Part shown: positions 1-7,640 of the stretch, in pieces
Numbering within the stretch: the stretch's first letter is position 1
How the letters are laid out: every line of letters begins with the position of its first letter
Assembly: GCA_049295655.1 (NCBI GenBank)
Contig: JBAQRB010000226.1
Location: forward strand, 1-16,252
Direction of reading: 5' to 3'
Source: CAJBIL01 sp049295655
GTDB lineage: Bacteria > Pseudomonadota > Gammaproteobacteria > Burkholderiales > Rhodocyclaceae
DNA: 16,252 nt
Notes under the pieces: generated by a model
What the model saw: the letters and a program-made list of their open reading frames with translations, nothing else
Databases searched by the model: none
What the model was told of the DNA's origin: nothing
Position numbers and translations under genes: made by a program

Positions 1-617
1 CTCGTCCACACCTCGCCGTTGGCCGTCACCGGCAGCTGCACGACGTCGCGGATGCGCGCCACCCATTCCCAGTGCGCCGGCGGGCGGTAGCCGTCGGCCT
101 TGGTGCGGGCATGGACGACCAGCGCGACGACGCCGCCGGCCTCGAGCGCCCGCGCGCAGTCGAGCGCCTTGGCCGTATCGCGCACGCCGAGGCGCATCTT
201 GGCGGTGAAGGGGATGTGTGCTGGCACGGCACGGCGCACGGCCTGCGCGATCCGGAACAGCCGTTCGGGGTCGTCGAGCAGCGTCGCACCGCCGCCGTGG
301 CGGTTGACGCTCGGCGCCGGGCAGCCGAAGTTGAGGTCGATCGCGGCCGGCAGCAGTTCGGCCAGTTGCGCCGCATTCTCGGCCAGACACGCCGGATCGC
401 TGCCGAGCAGCTGCACAGCAACCGGCGTTCCGGCGCTGGTGCAACTGGCGTTGTCGAGTTCCGGACAGATGCGGCGAAAGCTGCGCAGCGGCAGCAGCGA
501 GCCCGAGACGCGGACGAACTCGGTGACCGCCCCGTCGTAGCCACCGACGCGCGTCAGCACGTCGCGCAGCACGTAGTCGGCAAGGCCCTCCATCGGCGCG
601 AGCAGCAGTTTTCCCAT
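1..617 (-). CDS. dusC: tRNA-dihydrouridine(16) synthase DusC, partial (3' end outside window)
   Basis: FMN-dependent enzyme that reduces uridine to dihydrouridine in the D-loop of tRNA, in the cytoplasm. About 205 N-terminal residues are present of a family length near 310-320; the gene runs off the left edge. The protein starts MGKLLLAPMEGLADYVLRD, the FMN-binding N-terminus of the Dus TIM barrel. TEFVRVSG follows, then QLLGSDP near residue 80, and LNFGCPAPSVNRHGGGA, which carries the catalytic cysteine (Cys99). Further on are AKMRLGVRD, VHARTKADGY and PVTANGEVW, which fit the DusC branch better than DusA or DusB. The ATG at 617 directly precedes the conserved LLAPMEG motif, so the start is secure. 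A TAAAAT -10 box lies just upstream. The response regulator gene lies 75 bases upstream on the same strand, but no functional link is evident. Identification of the family is confident; the DusC subtype somewhat less so. Confidence 0.93.
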   Translation of the reverse strand, partial: MGKLLLAPMEGLADYVLRDVLTRVGGYDGAVTEFVRVSGSLLPLRSFRRICPELDNASCTSAGTPVAVQLLGSDPACLAENAAQLAELLPAAIDLNFGCPAPSVNRHGGGATLLDDPERLFRIAQAVRRAVPAHIPFTAKMRLGVRDTAKALDCARALEAGGVVALVVHARTKADGYRPPAHWEWVARIRDVVQLPVTANGEVWT

Positions 618-644
618 GATCCAGAACGATTGTCGAAGGGCGCG

Positions 645-650
645 ATTTTA
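645..650 (-). promoter_or_regulatory. Candidate -10 box (TAAAAT) for dusC
   Basis: On the minus strand the sequence GGGTAAAATCGCGCCC places a good sigma-70 -10 hexamer about 28 bases before the dusC ATG, giving a short leader of roughly 20 bases. No convincing TTGACA-like -35 box is seen at 16-18 bases. The call rests on the -10 box and its position only. Confidence 0.4.
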
Positions 651-692
651 CCCGCGAACCGGCGCGACCGAGCGCTTGGCGATCACAGCCGC

Positions 693-1400
693 CTAAGCGT
701 CGAGTCCGTAGCCAAATCCCCGGTAGGATTTGATCGGCAAGGCCATCCCGACCGATCGCTCGATCTTGGCGCGCAGGCGACTCAGAATCACCTCGATGCG
801 ATGCTTGTCGAGTTCATCCGGCGGCAGACCGAGGGCAAAGCCGATCTCGATGTGCGAACAGGCGGCACCGTTCTTTTTCAGCAGCACCCGCACCAGCTGC
901 GCTTCGTTTACCGACAGCCTGACGCGGACCCCGTTCGGCGCATCGATGAAAGCAGAATCGGCAACCATGCGCCAGGCGGGCTGCCCAGCCACCCCGGCGG
1001 CGCTGACGGTGTCGGGCGAGAAACGCAAGGCCAGCCGCCGCAGGACCAGCGCCAGTTCCTCGATATCGACCGGCTTGGTCAGATAGGCATCGGCGCCGGC
1101 CGCCAGCCCGCTCAGGCGATCATCCCGAAGTCCGCGCGCGGTGACGAAGACGATGCCCATATCCGAATTCTGCGAGCGCAGATACTCGCAAATCGAAAGT
1201 CCATCCTCCCCGGAGAGGCCGATATCGAGAACGGCAATCGTCCTGCGCTGCACTGCAAGAAAGCGATAAAACTGCGCCGCATTCTCGAACACCTTCACCG
1301 TAAAGCCGAGATGCTCAAGCTGAAAGGCCATTTCCTCGCGCAACACCGCTTCGTCCTCGACGATGGCAATCGTGATAGCGGAGGATGGTGCGGAGTTCAT
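693..1400 (-). CDS. OmpR-type two-component response regulator
   Basis: DNA-binding response regulator of 235 residues that should be phosphorylated by a sensor histidine kinase and then control transcription. The receiver domain spans about residues 9-125: acidic pair Glu15/Asp16, phosphoacceptor Asp59 in VLDIGLSGEDG, switch Thr87 (VFVTAR), Tyr106 and invariant Lys109 (YLTKP). A winged-helix domain of Trans_Reg_C type follows (about 140-233), with VEVILSRLRAKIE-like recognition helix residues (here IEVILSRLRAKIE) and the wing IKSYRGFGYGL. A GGTGA ribosome binding site lies 7 bases before the ATG. No kinase is adjacent on this strand. The divergent plus-strand cluster contains a histidine kinase without its own regulator (8028-9344), which makes this protein a candidate partner; that pairing is inference. 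The target genes are unknown. The inverted repeat at 1513-1538 upstream could be a binding site. Confidence 0.93.
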   Translation of the reverse strand: MNSAPSSAITIAIVEDEAVLREEMAFQLEHLGFTVKVFENAAQFYRFLAVQRRTIAVLDIGLSGEDGLSICEYLRSQNSDMGIVFVTARGLRDDRLSGLAAGADAYLTKPVDIEELALVLRRLALRFSPDTVSAAGVAGQPAWRMVADSAFIDAPNGVRVRLSVNEAQLVRVLLKKNGAACSHIEIGFALGLPPDELDKHRIEVILSRLRAKIERSVGMALPIKSYRGFGYGLDA

Positions 1401-1430
1401 GGGTAAATCACCATTTTTTGATCGACCGAC

Positions 1431-1458
1431 ATGGTAGCCAATTTGCTGCCCGCATCAA
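1431..1458 (-). promoter_or_regulatory. Candidate sigma-70 promoter for the response regulator
   Basis: On the minus strand TTGATG (1458-1453) is followed after 16 bases by TACCAT (1436-1431). Transcription would start near 1424, about 24 bases before the ATG, leaving room for the GGTGA ribosome binding site at 1412-1408. Both hexamers match the consensus in part, so this is a prediction. Confidence 0.45.
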
Positions 1459-1512
1459 ACAACCGAAGCCGGTTTGTCGGCGACTTCAATCACATTGGGC
1501 AGCATCCAAACA

Positions 1513-1538
1513 AAAAACTCTCGAAAACAAGAGTTTTT
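1513..1538. repeat. A/T-rich inverted repeat between the response regulator and the chemoreceptor gene
   Basis: Perfect 9-base arms AAAAACTCT (1513-1521) and AGAGTTTTT (1530-1538) surround an 8-base spacer. The element stands out in a GC-rich region. It lies between two divergent genes, about 90 bases before the chemoreceptor ATG and about 115 before the regulator ATG. It could be an operator for a dimeric regulator or a weak hairpin in RNA. The repeat itself is seen directly; its role is unknown. Confidence 0.5.
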
Positions 1539-1629
1539 GAGAGCAAAAAACGGGGAGATCCTGCTACCCTCGGCGCTACCGAATTTTTATCCTTGCTCGC
1601 ATTCTGTCCGGCATCCCGAGGCTGCTTCC

Positions 1630-3252
1630 ATGAAAACCAATCTCCCCATTACGCAAGTCGAAGCCCCCTTCCCCAAGGGGCGCTACATCGTTTCGCGCAC
1701 CGACCTCAAAGGCATGACGACCTACGCGAATGACACCTTCGTGCACCTCAGCGGCTTCACCCGCGAAGAGCTGATCGGCAAGAACCACAACGTGGTACGC
1801 CATCCGGACATGCTGCCGGGCGCCTTCGCCTGGCTGTGGGATACGCTCAAGGAAGGCCGCCCGTGGCGCGGCATCGTCAAGAACCGCTGCAAGAACGGCG
1901 ACTTCTACTGGGTCGACGCGCTGGTCGTCCCGGTGCTCAAGAACAACCAGACGATCGGCTACATGTCGGTGCGCACCGAGCCGACGCGGCAGCAGGTGGC
2001 CGATGCCGAAGCGCTCTACCGCCTGCTGAAGGAAGGCAAGGCCAAGATTCCGAAGCCATCCGCCTGGATGCGCATTTCGCTCAAGGCAAAGCTCACCGGC
2101 TTTGTACTCTGGCTGATCGGCGCACAGGTCATCGGCGCAGCAACCCATTTGTTCGGGCCAGCGCTGGGGCTTTCCACCGGCACGATCGAACTGACACTCC
2201 AGTTGCTCGGCGGAACGAGCGTCATCGCCGGAGTCTGGTTGCTGTCCATCCAGAGCAAGATGATGGAGATCATCAATCGCATCATCGGACGCCTCGACAA
2301 CATCGCCCAGGGCGACCTGACCGATCCGATCCCGCTGCATCGCGTCGATGAACTGGGTCGTCTCAACGATTCCCTGGTCACCATGCAGACCCACCTCAAG
2401 GCGATGATGGCCGAGATCTCGGAGGCGGCCGACCAGGTCGGTGAAAACGCCGACGTCCTGAGTCTGGAAATGGACCAGACCAGCAAGGTGACCCATGCGC
2501 AATCCGCCGCCGCCAGCAGCATCGCGGCAGCCGTCGAGCAGCTGGTGGCTTCGGTCAATGAAATCGCCGACAGCGCGCAACAGGCGTCGCAGGCGGTCAC
2601 GGCATCGCACGAACTGCTTGGCGAAGCATCGCTGCGCATGAACGAAAGCCAGGCGGCCTCGCTGAACGTGGTGAGTACGGTCAATGGCGCCGGGCAAACG
2701 ATGTCGGAACTTTTCCAGTCGATTTCGGCAATCGACCGCGTCAGCCAGGTCATCCGCGGCATTGCCGAGCAGACCAATCTGCTGGCGCTCAACGCCGCCA
2801 TCGAGGCCGCCCGCGCCGGCGAATCGGGCCGGGGCTTCGCGGTGGTCGCCGACGAGGTGAGAAAACTCGCCGAAAACTCGAGCAAGCAGACTTCCGAGAT
2901 CACGGCCAGCGTTCAGGAAATCCAGCGCGTCACGCAGATCGCCGTGAGCACGATGGAATCAGCCGGAAGCCATGTGGCCGGTGCCGATACGGCGGTGAGC
3001 GCGGCACGTTCAGGGCTCGACGCGGTCGCCCATCACGGGGAAGAAGTGGCGTCCATCTCCCGCCACATTGCCGACGGCACCCGTCAGCAATCGGCGGCCG
3101 GCAACGAGATCGCCAGCCAGGTCGAAGGCATTGTCAGCGGCATCGAGCAGACTTCCGCATCGATTGCCGAAGTCACCGCAAAAACCGTCCAGATGAAGGG
3201 GACTTCGGCAAAGTTGCAGCAACTCATTTCCTATTTCCGCTTTATTCGCTGA
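1630..3252 (+). CDS. PAS-domain methyl-accepting chemotaxis protein (Aer-like receptor)
   Basis: Chemoreceptor of 540 residues that should signal through CheW/CheA to the flagellar motor. An N-terminal PAS domain (about 10-120) carries Aer-family motifs: TDLKGMTTYANDTFV, SGFTREELIG, HNVVRHPDM, and KNRCKNGDFYWV. Two hydrophobic segments follow (about 154-175 and 187-208), then a HAMP-like region (about 209-260) and the long signalling coiled coil. The hairpin tip at about 378-417 (EQTNLLALNAAIEAARAGE, then GRGFAVVADEVRKLA) is near-perfect family consensus. There is no large periplasmic domain, so sensing is probably cytoplasmic (redox, energy or oxygen), as in Aer; FAD binding is likely but unproven. 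The C-terminus lacks a CheR/CheB-binding pentapeptide. The frame stays open upstream to 1474, but this ATG has a GAGG site 8 bases upstream and starts where Aer homologues start. The gene leads the c-di-GMP cluster. Confidence 0.92.
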   Translation: MKTNLPITQVEAPFPKGRYIVSRTDLKGMTTYANDTFVHLSGFTREELIGKNHNVVRHPDMLPGAFAWLWDTLKEGRPWRGIVKNRCKNGDFYWVDALVVPVLKNNQTIGYMSVRTEPTRQQVADAEALYRLLKEGKAKIPKPSAWMRISLKAKLTGFVLWLIGAQVIGAATHLFGPALGLSTGTIELTLQLLGGTSVIAGVWLLSIQSKMMEIINRIIGRLDNIAQGDLTDPIPLHRVDELGRLNDSLVTMQTHLKAMMAEISEAADQVGENADVLSLEMDQTSKVTHAQSAAASSIAAAVEQLVASVNEIADSAQQASQAVTASHELLGEASLRMNESQAASLNVVSTVNGAGQTMSELFQSISAIDRVSQVIRGIAEQTNLLALNAAIEAARAGESGRGFAVVADEVRKLAENSSKQTSEITASVQEIQRVTQIAVSTMESAGSHVAGADTAVSAARSGLDAVAHHGEEVASISRHIADGTRQQSAAGNEIASQVEGIVSGIEQTSASIAEVTAKTVQMKGTSAKLQQLISYFRFIR

Positions 3253-3344
3253 CGACAAACAAATAACTGAACAAAAAACCTCCTGCCCTGTCTTGTATTG
3301 GGCTTGCCGCTGGGCAATGCTTGACCATCAAACGGACACGACCT

Positions 3345-4238
3345 ATGAGTACGATCTTGATAGTGCGGGAAGACCTCCGTCTCGGCGTTCCCCTCCCCTG
3401 GCGGATCTGCGATTCGGACGGCGCTGAATTGATGCCGCAAGGCGCCCTGATCCAGACGGAAGAACAACTGCAGGCCCTGCTCGCCCGCAATCCGCAACGT
3501 GCGCTTGCTGATGCGCCGGCCGCGGCGGCAAGTAGTGCAAAGAGCGAGGTCAGCTTCAGCTTCAGCGACATGAAGCTGAAGATCGGGGACAAAATCCAGC
3601 TTCAGCCGCCGGCCAGCGTCGGCAAGGAGCGCTACATCGTCAGGCTGATCGGCTATGTCGACAACGTCGATCTGCTGGTCAGCACGCCGGTGGTTAACGG
3701 GCGACGCATTTCCCTGCTCGAGAACGACCAGCTCGTTGCCCGCTTTTTTTCCAGCGAAAAGATCTTTGGCTTCAGCAGCACGGTCGAGCGCGTCTGCAAG
3801 CTGCCGTACGACTACCTGCATCTGTCGTTCCCGACCGAGATCCAGGGGTCGGTCATCCGCAAATCACCGCGTGTCCGTATCAACATCAGCACCAATATCA
3901 GCACCCTGGTCAGCACGCAGGAAGCCAGCGACCATGAGCAGGCGGCGGTCATCATCAACCTGAGCGCCGAGGGTGCCTTCATCAGGACCCGCCAGCCGCT
4001 CTGCCAGAAAGGGGAGGCCATCCGCCTTTCATTCCAGGCCGACCTGCACGACGTATGCAACCAGCTGGTCCTGAACGGAATCGTCCGCAACACCGTCGGC
4101 GAAGAGGGCAAGAACGGCGAGGGAACGACCACCTTCGACCATGGCATTCAGTTCCAGGACCTGGCACCGAATGACCGCGTGATTTTACGCAGCCTGATTT
4201 ACCAGCAAATGATCGAACAGCCGAATTCGCTCATCTGA
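3345..4238 (+). CDS. YcgR-like PilZ-domain c-di-GMP receptor
   Basis: Cytoplasmic protein of 297 residues expected to bind cyclic di-GMP and act on a target such as the flagellar motor. The C-terminal PilZ domain (about 170-290) has both binding motifs: RxxxR at Arg172-Arg176 (RKSPR) and NxSxxG at Asn205-Gly210 (NLSAEG). The middle region (about 75-165) resembles the YcgR N-terminal domain, with GYVDNVDLLVSTPV and a run of beta strands ending FPTEIQGSVIRKSPR. An extra 60-residue N-terminal segment (EDLRLGVPLPW, then MPQGALIQTEEQLQ) resembles the small domain preceding some HD-GYP and PilZ proteins. The total exceeds E. coli YcgR (about 244). A TTG at 3321 would add 8 residues; the ATG is preferred because MSTILIVREDLRLG is a natural start. 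The adjacent chemoreceptor and diguanylate cyclase support a role linking c-di-GMP to motility. Identification of the PilZ domain is firm; the motor-brake role is inferred from YcgR. Confidence 0.9.
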   Translation: MSTILIVREDLRLGVPLPWRICDSDGAELMPQGALIQTEEQLQALLARNPQRALADAPAAAASSAKSEVSFSFSDMKLKIGDKIQLQPPASVGKERYIVRLIGYVDNVDLLVSTPVVNGRRISLLENDQLVARFFSSEKIFGFSSTVERVCKLPYDYLHLSFPTEIQGSVIRKSPRVRINISTNISTLVSTQEASDHEQAAVIINLSAEGAFIRTRQPLCQKGEAIRLSFQADLHDVCNQLVLNGIVRNTVGEEGKNGEGTTTFDHGIQFQDLAPNDRVILRSLIYQQMIEQPNSLI

Positions 4239-4302
4239 ACAGCGGGCGCAAGCCAATTCCGGACCGTCCGAATAGTCATCGAATCGACAATCATCAAAGA
4301 CC

Positions 4303-5043
4303 ATGCAAGAAGACAAAGTCGAGAACTGGAACCGGAAACTCGAGGCGCTGGCGACGATCTACGCCGAGCACCCCTTGCTGAGCGAGCTGGAAGCGATGCT
4401 CGAGCGCTATAACAAGCTGGAACGGCGTCTCTGGAAGGTCGTTCTGATCAGCGACCGGCTGCAGAACGAGATGATCGAGCTCAACCAGTCGCTGGAAAAC
4501 ATGGCGCTGAGCGACTCACTGACCACCCTGCTCAATCGCCACGGGATGAACCTTCGCCTGCAGGTCGAATGGAACCGCATGAAACGCGAGGGCGTGCCGT
4601 TCGGCCTGATGCTCATCGACATCGACCACTTCAAGCGCATCAACGACACCTTCGGCCACGCGGTCGGTGACCGGGTTCTGACAGAGCTGGCCAAGCGGCT
4701 GAAGACCATGACGCGCAGTTCCGACGCGTGCTGCCGATGGGGCGGCGAAGAGTTTCTGGTGCTCCTGCCCAACACCGACCGGCAGGGCATCGAGATGGTT
4801 TACCAGAAGCTGCGCGACTCGCTGTGCGACGACCCCATTCGCCAGGAGAACAGTCAGCCGATCGGATTGACCTTCAGCGCCGGCGCCCATATCGCGCTTG
4901 CCGACAACACGCCGGATGAAAGCATCACGCGGGCGGACAACGCGCTCTATCGGGCCAAGCGCAACGGACGCAATGGCTTGCAGTGGAGCTCGTCGGCCCG
5001 CACGGCGCAAAAAGAAGAAGGAAAGTCCCGGTGCGCCGAATGA
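4303..5043 (+). CDS. siaD: GGDEF diguanylate cyclase, SiaD-like
   Basis: Cytoplasmic enzyme of 246 residues that condenses two GTP to cyclic di-GMP. The GGDEF domain covers about 70-230: DSLTTLLNRHGM, the metal-binding LIDIDHFKRINDTFGH, the active-site GGEEF at 147-151, and DNALYRAKRNGRN near the end. An RxxD inhibitory site (RSSD, 138-141) sits five residues before GGEEF, so product feedback is likely. Residues 1-68 are a charged helical stalk with no transmembrane segment or PAS domain. In P. aeruginosa SiaD the equivalent N-terminal stalk is where unphosphorylated SiaC binds and activates. The same stalk recurs at the start of the histidine kinase at 8028. The stop overlaps the start of the SiaA-like gene, implying one transcript. 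The siaD symbol rests on the stalk and on linkage to siaA, siaB and siaC; here the gene comes first, whereas in Pseudomonas it comes last. Confidence 0.9.
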   Translation: MQEDKVENWNRKLEALATIYAEHPLLSELEAMLERYNKLERRLWKVVLISDRLQNEMIELNQSLENMALSDSLTTLLNRHGMNLRLQVEWNRMKREGVPFGLMLIDIDHFKRINDTFGHAVGDRVLTELAKRLKTMTRSSDACCRWGGEEFLVLLPNTDRQGIEMVYQKLRDSLCDDPIRQENSQPIGLTFSAGAHIALADNTPDESITRADNALYRAKRNGRNGLQWSSSARTAQKEEGKSRCAE

Positions 5044-7040
5044 GATTTGCCACATCCAGCCTGCGCTCGCGCTTCCTGCTCCTGACGACGCTCATCTTTC
5101 TGCTGCTCGGCGTCGCCGCCATGCTGGTCTTCGAACGGATTGCCGAACCGATTGCCTTCCATCTCGGCACGGTACTCGCCGAAAAACAGGTGCTCTACGA
5201 CCAGGCGAAAATCGGAGGTCTGCTGAGCCGTGAAATCGCCCTCGCCCGCAAGCTGACCGACTCCCCCCTGCTGCGCGACTGGGCGGAGAATGAAAACAAC
5301 CCGGCCACCCGTCGCCTGGCATTAAGCGAACTGGAAAGCTACCGCAGCCTGTTTCGCGACCAGAGCTATTTCTTCGTCATCCGCAGTTCCCTGCACTACT
5401 ACTTCAACGACAAGGACAACAGCCACGCTGGCAAGGAGTTGAACTACACGCTCGAACTCGACAACCCAAGGGACGTATGGTTCGAGTCGACGCTGAAAAG
5501 CGGCAAACCTTTCCAGCTCAACGTGGACAACGATGCGGTATTGAACGTACTCAAGGTCTGGATCAACACCCTGATCTACAACGATGCGCATGAAGTGATC
5601 GGCGTTGCCGGCTCGGGAATCGACATTTCCGATTTCCGCCGCGACTTTCTTTCGGCCGGCAGCGCCGGCATGACGCGGATGCTGATCGACGAGAAGGGAA
5701 GCATCCAGGCGCATCCACGCACCGAGCTGATCGACCAGAACACCGGATCGAAGGCCGACGACGCCCACAGCAGCATTTTCCAGTTGATCGACAGCGCCGA
5801 AGAGCGACAGCGCCTGCGCGAAACCTTCAGCCGACTGGCTGCGGGCAAGGACACGGTGGCGACGCTGCCGCTCTTCATCGAAGGGCATAAATCGCTGGTC
5901 GGCGTCGCGCACCTGAAGGAGCTCGACTGGTTCATCCTGACCGTCATGGATACCGAAAACCTGGTGCCGCGCGCGGCATTCCTGCCGCTGGGCGCCCTGC
6001 TGCTGGTCAGCCTGCTGCTGACCATCGCGCTCGTCCTCTGGCTGCTCAACCGCCTGATCATTTCCCGCATCGAGCGGATGGACAGTGCGGCCAGGGAAGT
6101 CGCCCGCGGCAACTATGCGATCGATCTGCCGGTGATCGCCAACGACGAAATCGGCCGGCTTTCCGGAGAATTCAACCACATGGCCGGGGCCTTGCGCGAC
6201 TACACCGAGCGCATGGAAGAAAAGGTCGCCGAGCGTACTGCCGCCCTTGCCGAGGCCAATCGACAGTTGTCCGAAGTCAACGCCAAGGTGCACGAATCGA
6301 TCGCCTACGCCTCGCTGATTCAAAGCTCGCTGCTGCCCCCGGTCGGCGACTTCGCTGGAAGCGCCGGGAAACTGGCGACCCTCTGGCGTCCGCGCGACAC
6401 CGTCGGCGGCGATTTCATCCTCGCCGAGCAGGCCGGCGACTGCTGGTGCATCGCGCTGCTCGACTGCACCGGCCACGGCATGCCCGGCGCACTGATGACC
6501 ATGGTCGGCGACAGCGTGGTACGCCGCGCCATCGCCGAGCAAGGCACCGGCCAGCCCGAACAACTGGCGCAGGCCATCGACAAGCTGCTGCGCGAGGCGC
6601 TCAACCGGACGGACACACCCAGCGGCTTCGATCATGGCATGGACATCGGGCTGATGATTTTCAATCCCTCGGCACGCAGCCTGCTGTTCGTTGGCGGAGG
6701 AATCGACCTCTACCTGATGCAGGAAGGGAAGCTGACCTGCTGCAAGGGCGGGCGCAAGGGCGTCGGTTATGCACGGCGGCGGCCGAGCACCTTCGATGTC
6801 AATGAACTGCAACTGAAGACCGGCGACCGGATCTTCATGAGCAGCGACGGCCTGTTCGACCAGTCCGGCGGCGATGCAGGCTACGGTTTCGGACGCAGCC
6901 GTTTCGCAACGCAGCTGTGCGAAACCGCCACGCTGGCGCTCGACGCACAACTAGCCGAGCTTGAAGCCGCACTGCTCGCTTACCAGAACAACCATCTGCA
7001 GCGGGACGACATCGCGGTCGTCGGGCTGATGGTCACCTGA
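5031..7040 (+). CDS. siaA: SiaA-like membrane HAMP-PP2C (SpoIIE-type) phosphatase
   Basis: Inner-membrane receptor phosphatase expected to dephosphorylate the SiaC-like protein, which allows it to activate the cyclase. It has a transmembrane segment at about 15-34, a periplasmic dCache-like domain (about 35-315; YFFVIRSSLHYYFN and VIGVAGSGIDISDF are typical), a second membrane segment (about 316-340), HAMP (to about 395), a coiled coil, and a PP2C-like domain (about 430-668). Metal-binding acids are visible at Asp461 (VGGDF), Asp478 (LDCTGHGMPGA), Asp606 (SSDG) and Asp659/Asp660 (RDDIAVVG). I chose GTG 5031 (669 residues) because AAGGA ends 8 bases before it. An ATG at 5040 gives 666 residues and an ATGA overlap with the cyclase stop, but lies 17 bases from that site. 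The length and domain order match P. aeruginosa SiaA. The periplasmic ligand is not known from sequence. Confidence 0.9.
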   Translation: MRRMRFATSSLRSRFLLLTTLIFLLLGVAAMLVFERIAEPIAFHLGTVLAEKQVLYDQAKIGGLLSREIALARKLTDSPLLRDWAENENNPATRRLALSELESYRSLFRDQSYFFVIRSSLHYYFNDKDNSHAGKELNYTLELDNPRDVWFESTLKSGKPFQLNVDNDAVLNVLKVWINTLIYNDAHEVIGVAGSGIDISDFRRDFLSAGSAGMTRMLIDEKGSIQAHPRTELIDQNTGSKADDAHSSIFQLIDSAEERQRLRETFSRLAAGKDTVATLPLFIEGHKSLVGVAHLKELDWFILTVMDTENLVPRAAFLPLGALLLVSLLLTIALVLWLLNRLIISRIERMDSAAREVARGNYAIDLPVIANDEIGRLSGEFNHMAGALRDYTERMEEKVAERTAALAEANRQLSEVNAKVHESIAYASLIQSSLLPPVGDFAGSAGKLATLWRPRDTVGGDFILAEQAGDCWCIALLDCTGHGMPGALMTMVGDSVVRRAIAEQGTGQPEQLAQAIDKLLREALNRTDTPSGFDHGMDIGLMIFNPSARSLLFVGGGIDLYLMQEGKLTCCKGGRKGVGYARRRPSTFDVNELQLKTGDRIFMSSDGLFDQSGGDAGYGFGRSRFATQLCETATLALDAQLAELEAALLAYQNNHLQRDDIAVVGLMVT

Positions 7041-7091
7041 TGAATCGGCCGGCCCATTCCATCCTTTCAATTACTCCGTGAGCGATACGCC

Positions 7092-7640
7092 ATGTACTTC
7101 AACCTGCTGGAACTGAAAAAAACACTTGAGGATGCAAATATCCTCATCTGTTTCAATGGCCCCTTCTCGCAAAGCATCATCGAGGAGCTCGGCAATGCAG
7201 CCCGCCGCTATCTGAGCCAGGACCAGATGGAATCGACGGCGCTGATGGATGTCTTTGCCGTCTATATCGAGCAGACGCAGAACATCCGCAACTATGCACG
7301 CCGCCGAGAAGCGCTCGGCGACAAGAATCCGGCCTATGAAATGGCCACCGTGCTGATCGGTCGTGACGGCGATCGCCACATCGTCGCCTCGGGCAACATG
7401 GTTCACGCAGACGATGCAGGGGCGCTGGCAGCGACCATCGACGAGCTCAACGGACTCGATCGGCAAGCCTTGCGCGCCCGCTTCAAGGAACAGTCGCGCA
7501 AGCCGGCCAGCAACGAAGTCGGCCGGGGCGCCGGCCTCGGATTGATCGATATCGCCCGAAAAACCTCGGGGCCGATCCAGTACAAGATCCACGCTCTTTC
7601 CGAACAGCACGTTTTTCTCCAGATTATTGCGGCCATTTGA
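7092..7640 (+). CDS. siaB: SiaB-like protein kinase (DUF6272 family)
   Basis: Small soluble protein of 182 residues. In P. aeruginosa SiaB is the kinase that phosphorylates SiaC and so turns off cyclase activation. The sequence shows a degenerate GHKL-type ATP-binding fold: an N-box-like helix DVFAVYIEQTQNIRNYA (about 53-69, with Glu60 and Asn64) and a glycine-rich lid GRGAGLGLIDIARKTSG at about 144-160. It has no His phosphoacceptor domain and no membrane segment, consistent with an anti-sigma-kinase style of action. It follows the phosphatase after 51 bases, and its stop codon TGA shares its last base with the ATG of the SiaC-like gene. Length and motif order match the family. The biochemical role is transferred from Pseudomonas and not shown here. 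Confidence 0.88.
   Translation: MYFNLLELKKTLEDANILICFNGPFSQSIIEELGNAARRYLSQDQMESTALMDVFAVYIEQTQNIRNYARRREALGDKNPAYEMATVLIGRDGDRHIVASGNMVHADDAGALAATIDELNGLDRQALRARFKEQSRKPASNEVGRGAGLGLIDIARKTSGPIQYKIHALSEQHVFLQIIAAI

Noticed and set aside
72..1406. Long plus-strand open frame opposite dusC and the response regulator
   Set aside because: Its translation is a low-complexity Arg/Gln/Ala-rich shadow with no domain, spanning two well-supported minus-strand genes.
1474..1629. Upstream extension of the chemoreceptor by 52 residues
   Set aside because: The extension crosses the inverted repeat and is not protein-like; the GAGG site and Aer-type N-terminus fix the start at 1630.
1540..1629. Sigma-28 or sigma-54 promoter for the chemoreceptor
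   Set aside because: I looked for TAAA-N15-GCCGATAA and TGGCAC-N5-TTGC patterns and found no adequate match.
3303..3316. Short TTGCC-GCTG-GGCAA hairpin between the chemoreceptor and PilZ genes
   Set aside because: Stem of only five pairs and no T run, so not supportable as a terminator.
4260..4270. Small dyad CGGAC-C-GTCCG before the cyclase gene
   Set aside because: Five-base arms are expected by chance in GC-rich DNA, and the flanks do not extend the symmetry.
5322..6950. Minus-strand open frame of over 500 codons opposite the SiaA-like gene
   Set aside because: It is the complementary-frame shadow typical of high GC; the plus strand has a complete phosphatase with catalytic residues.
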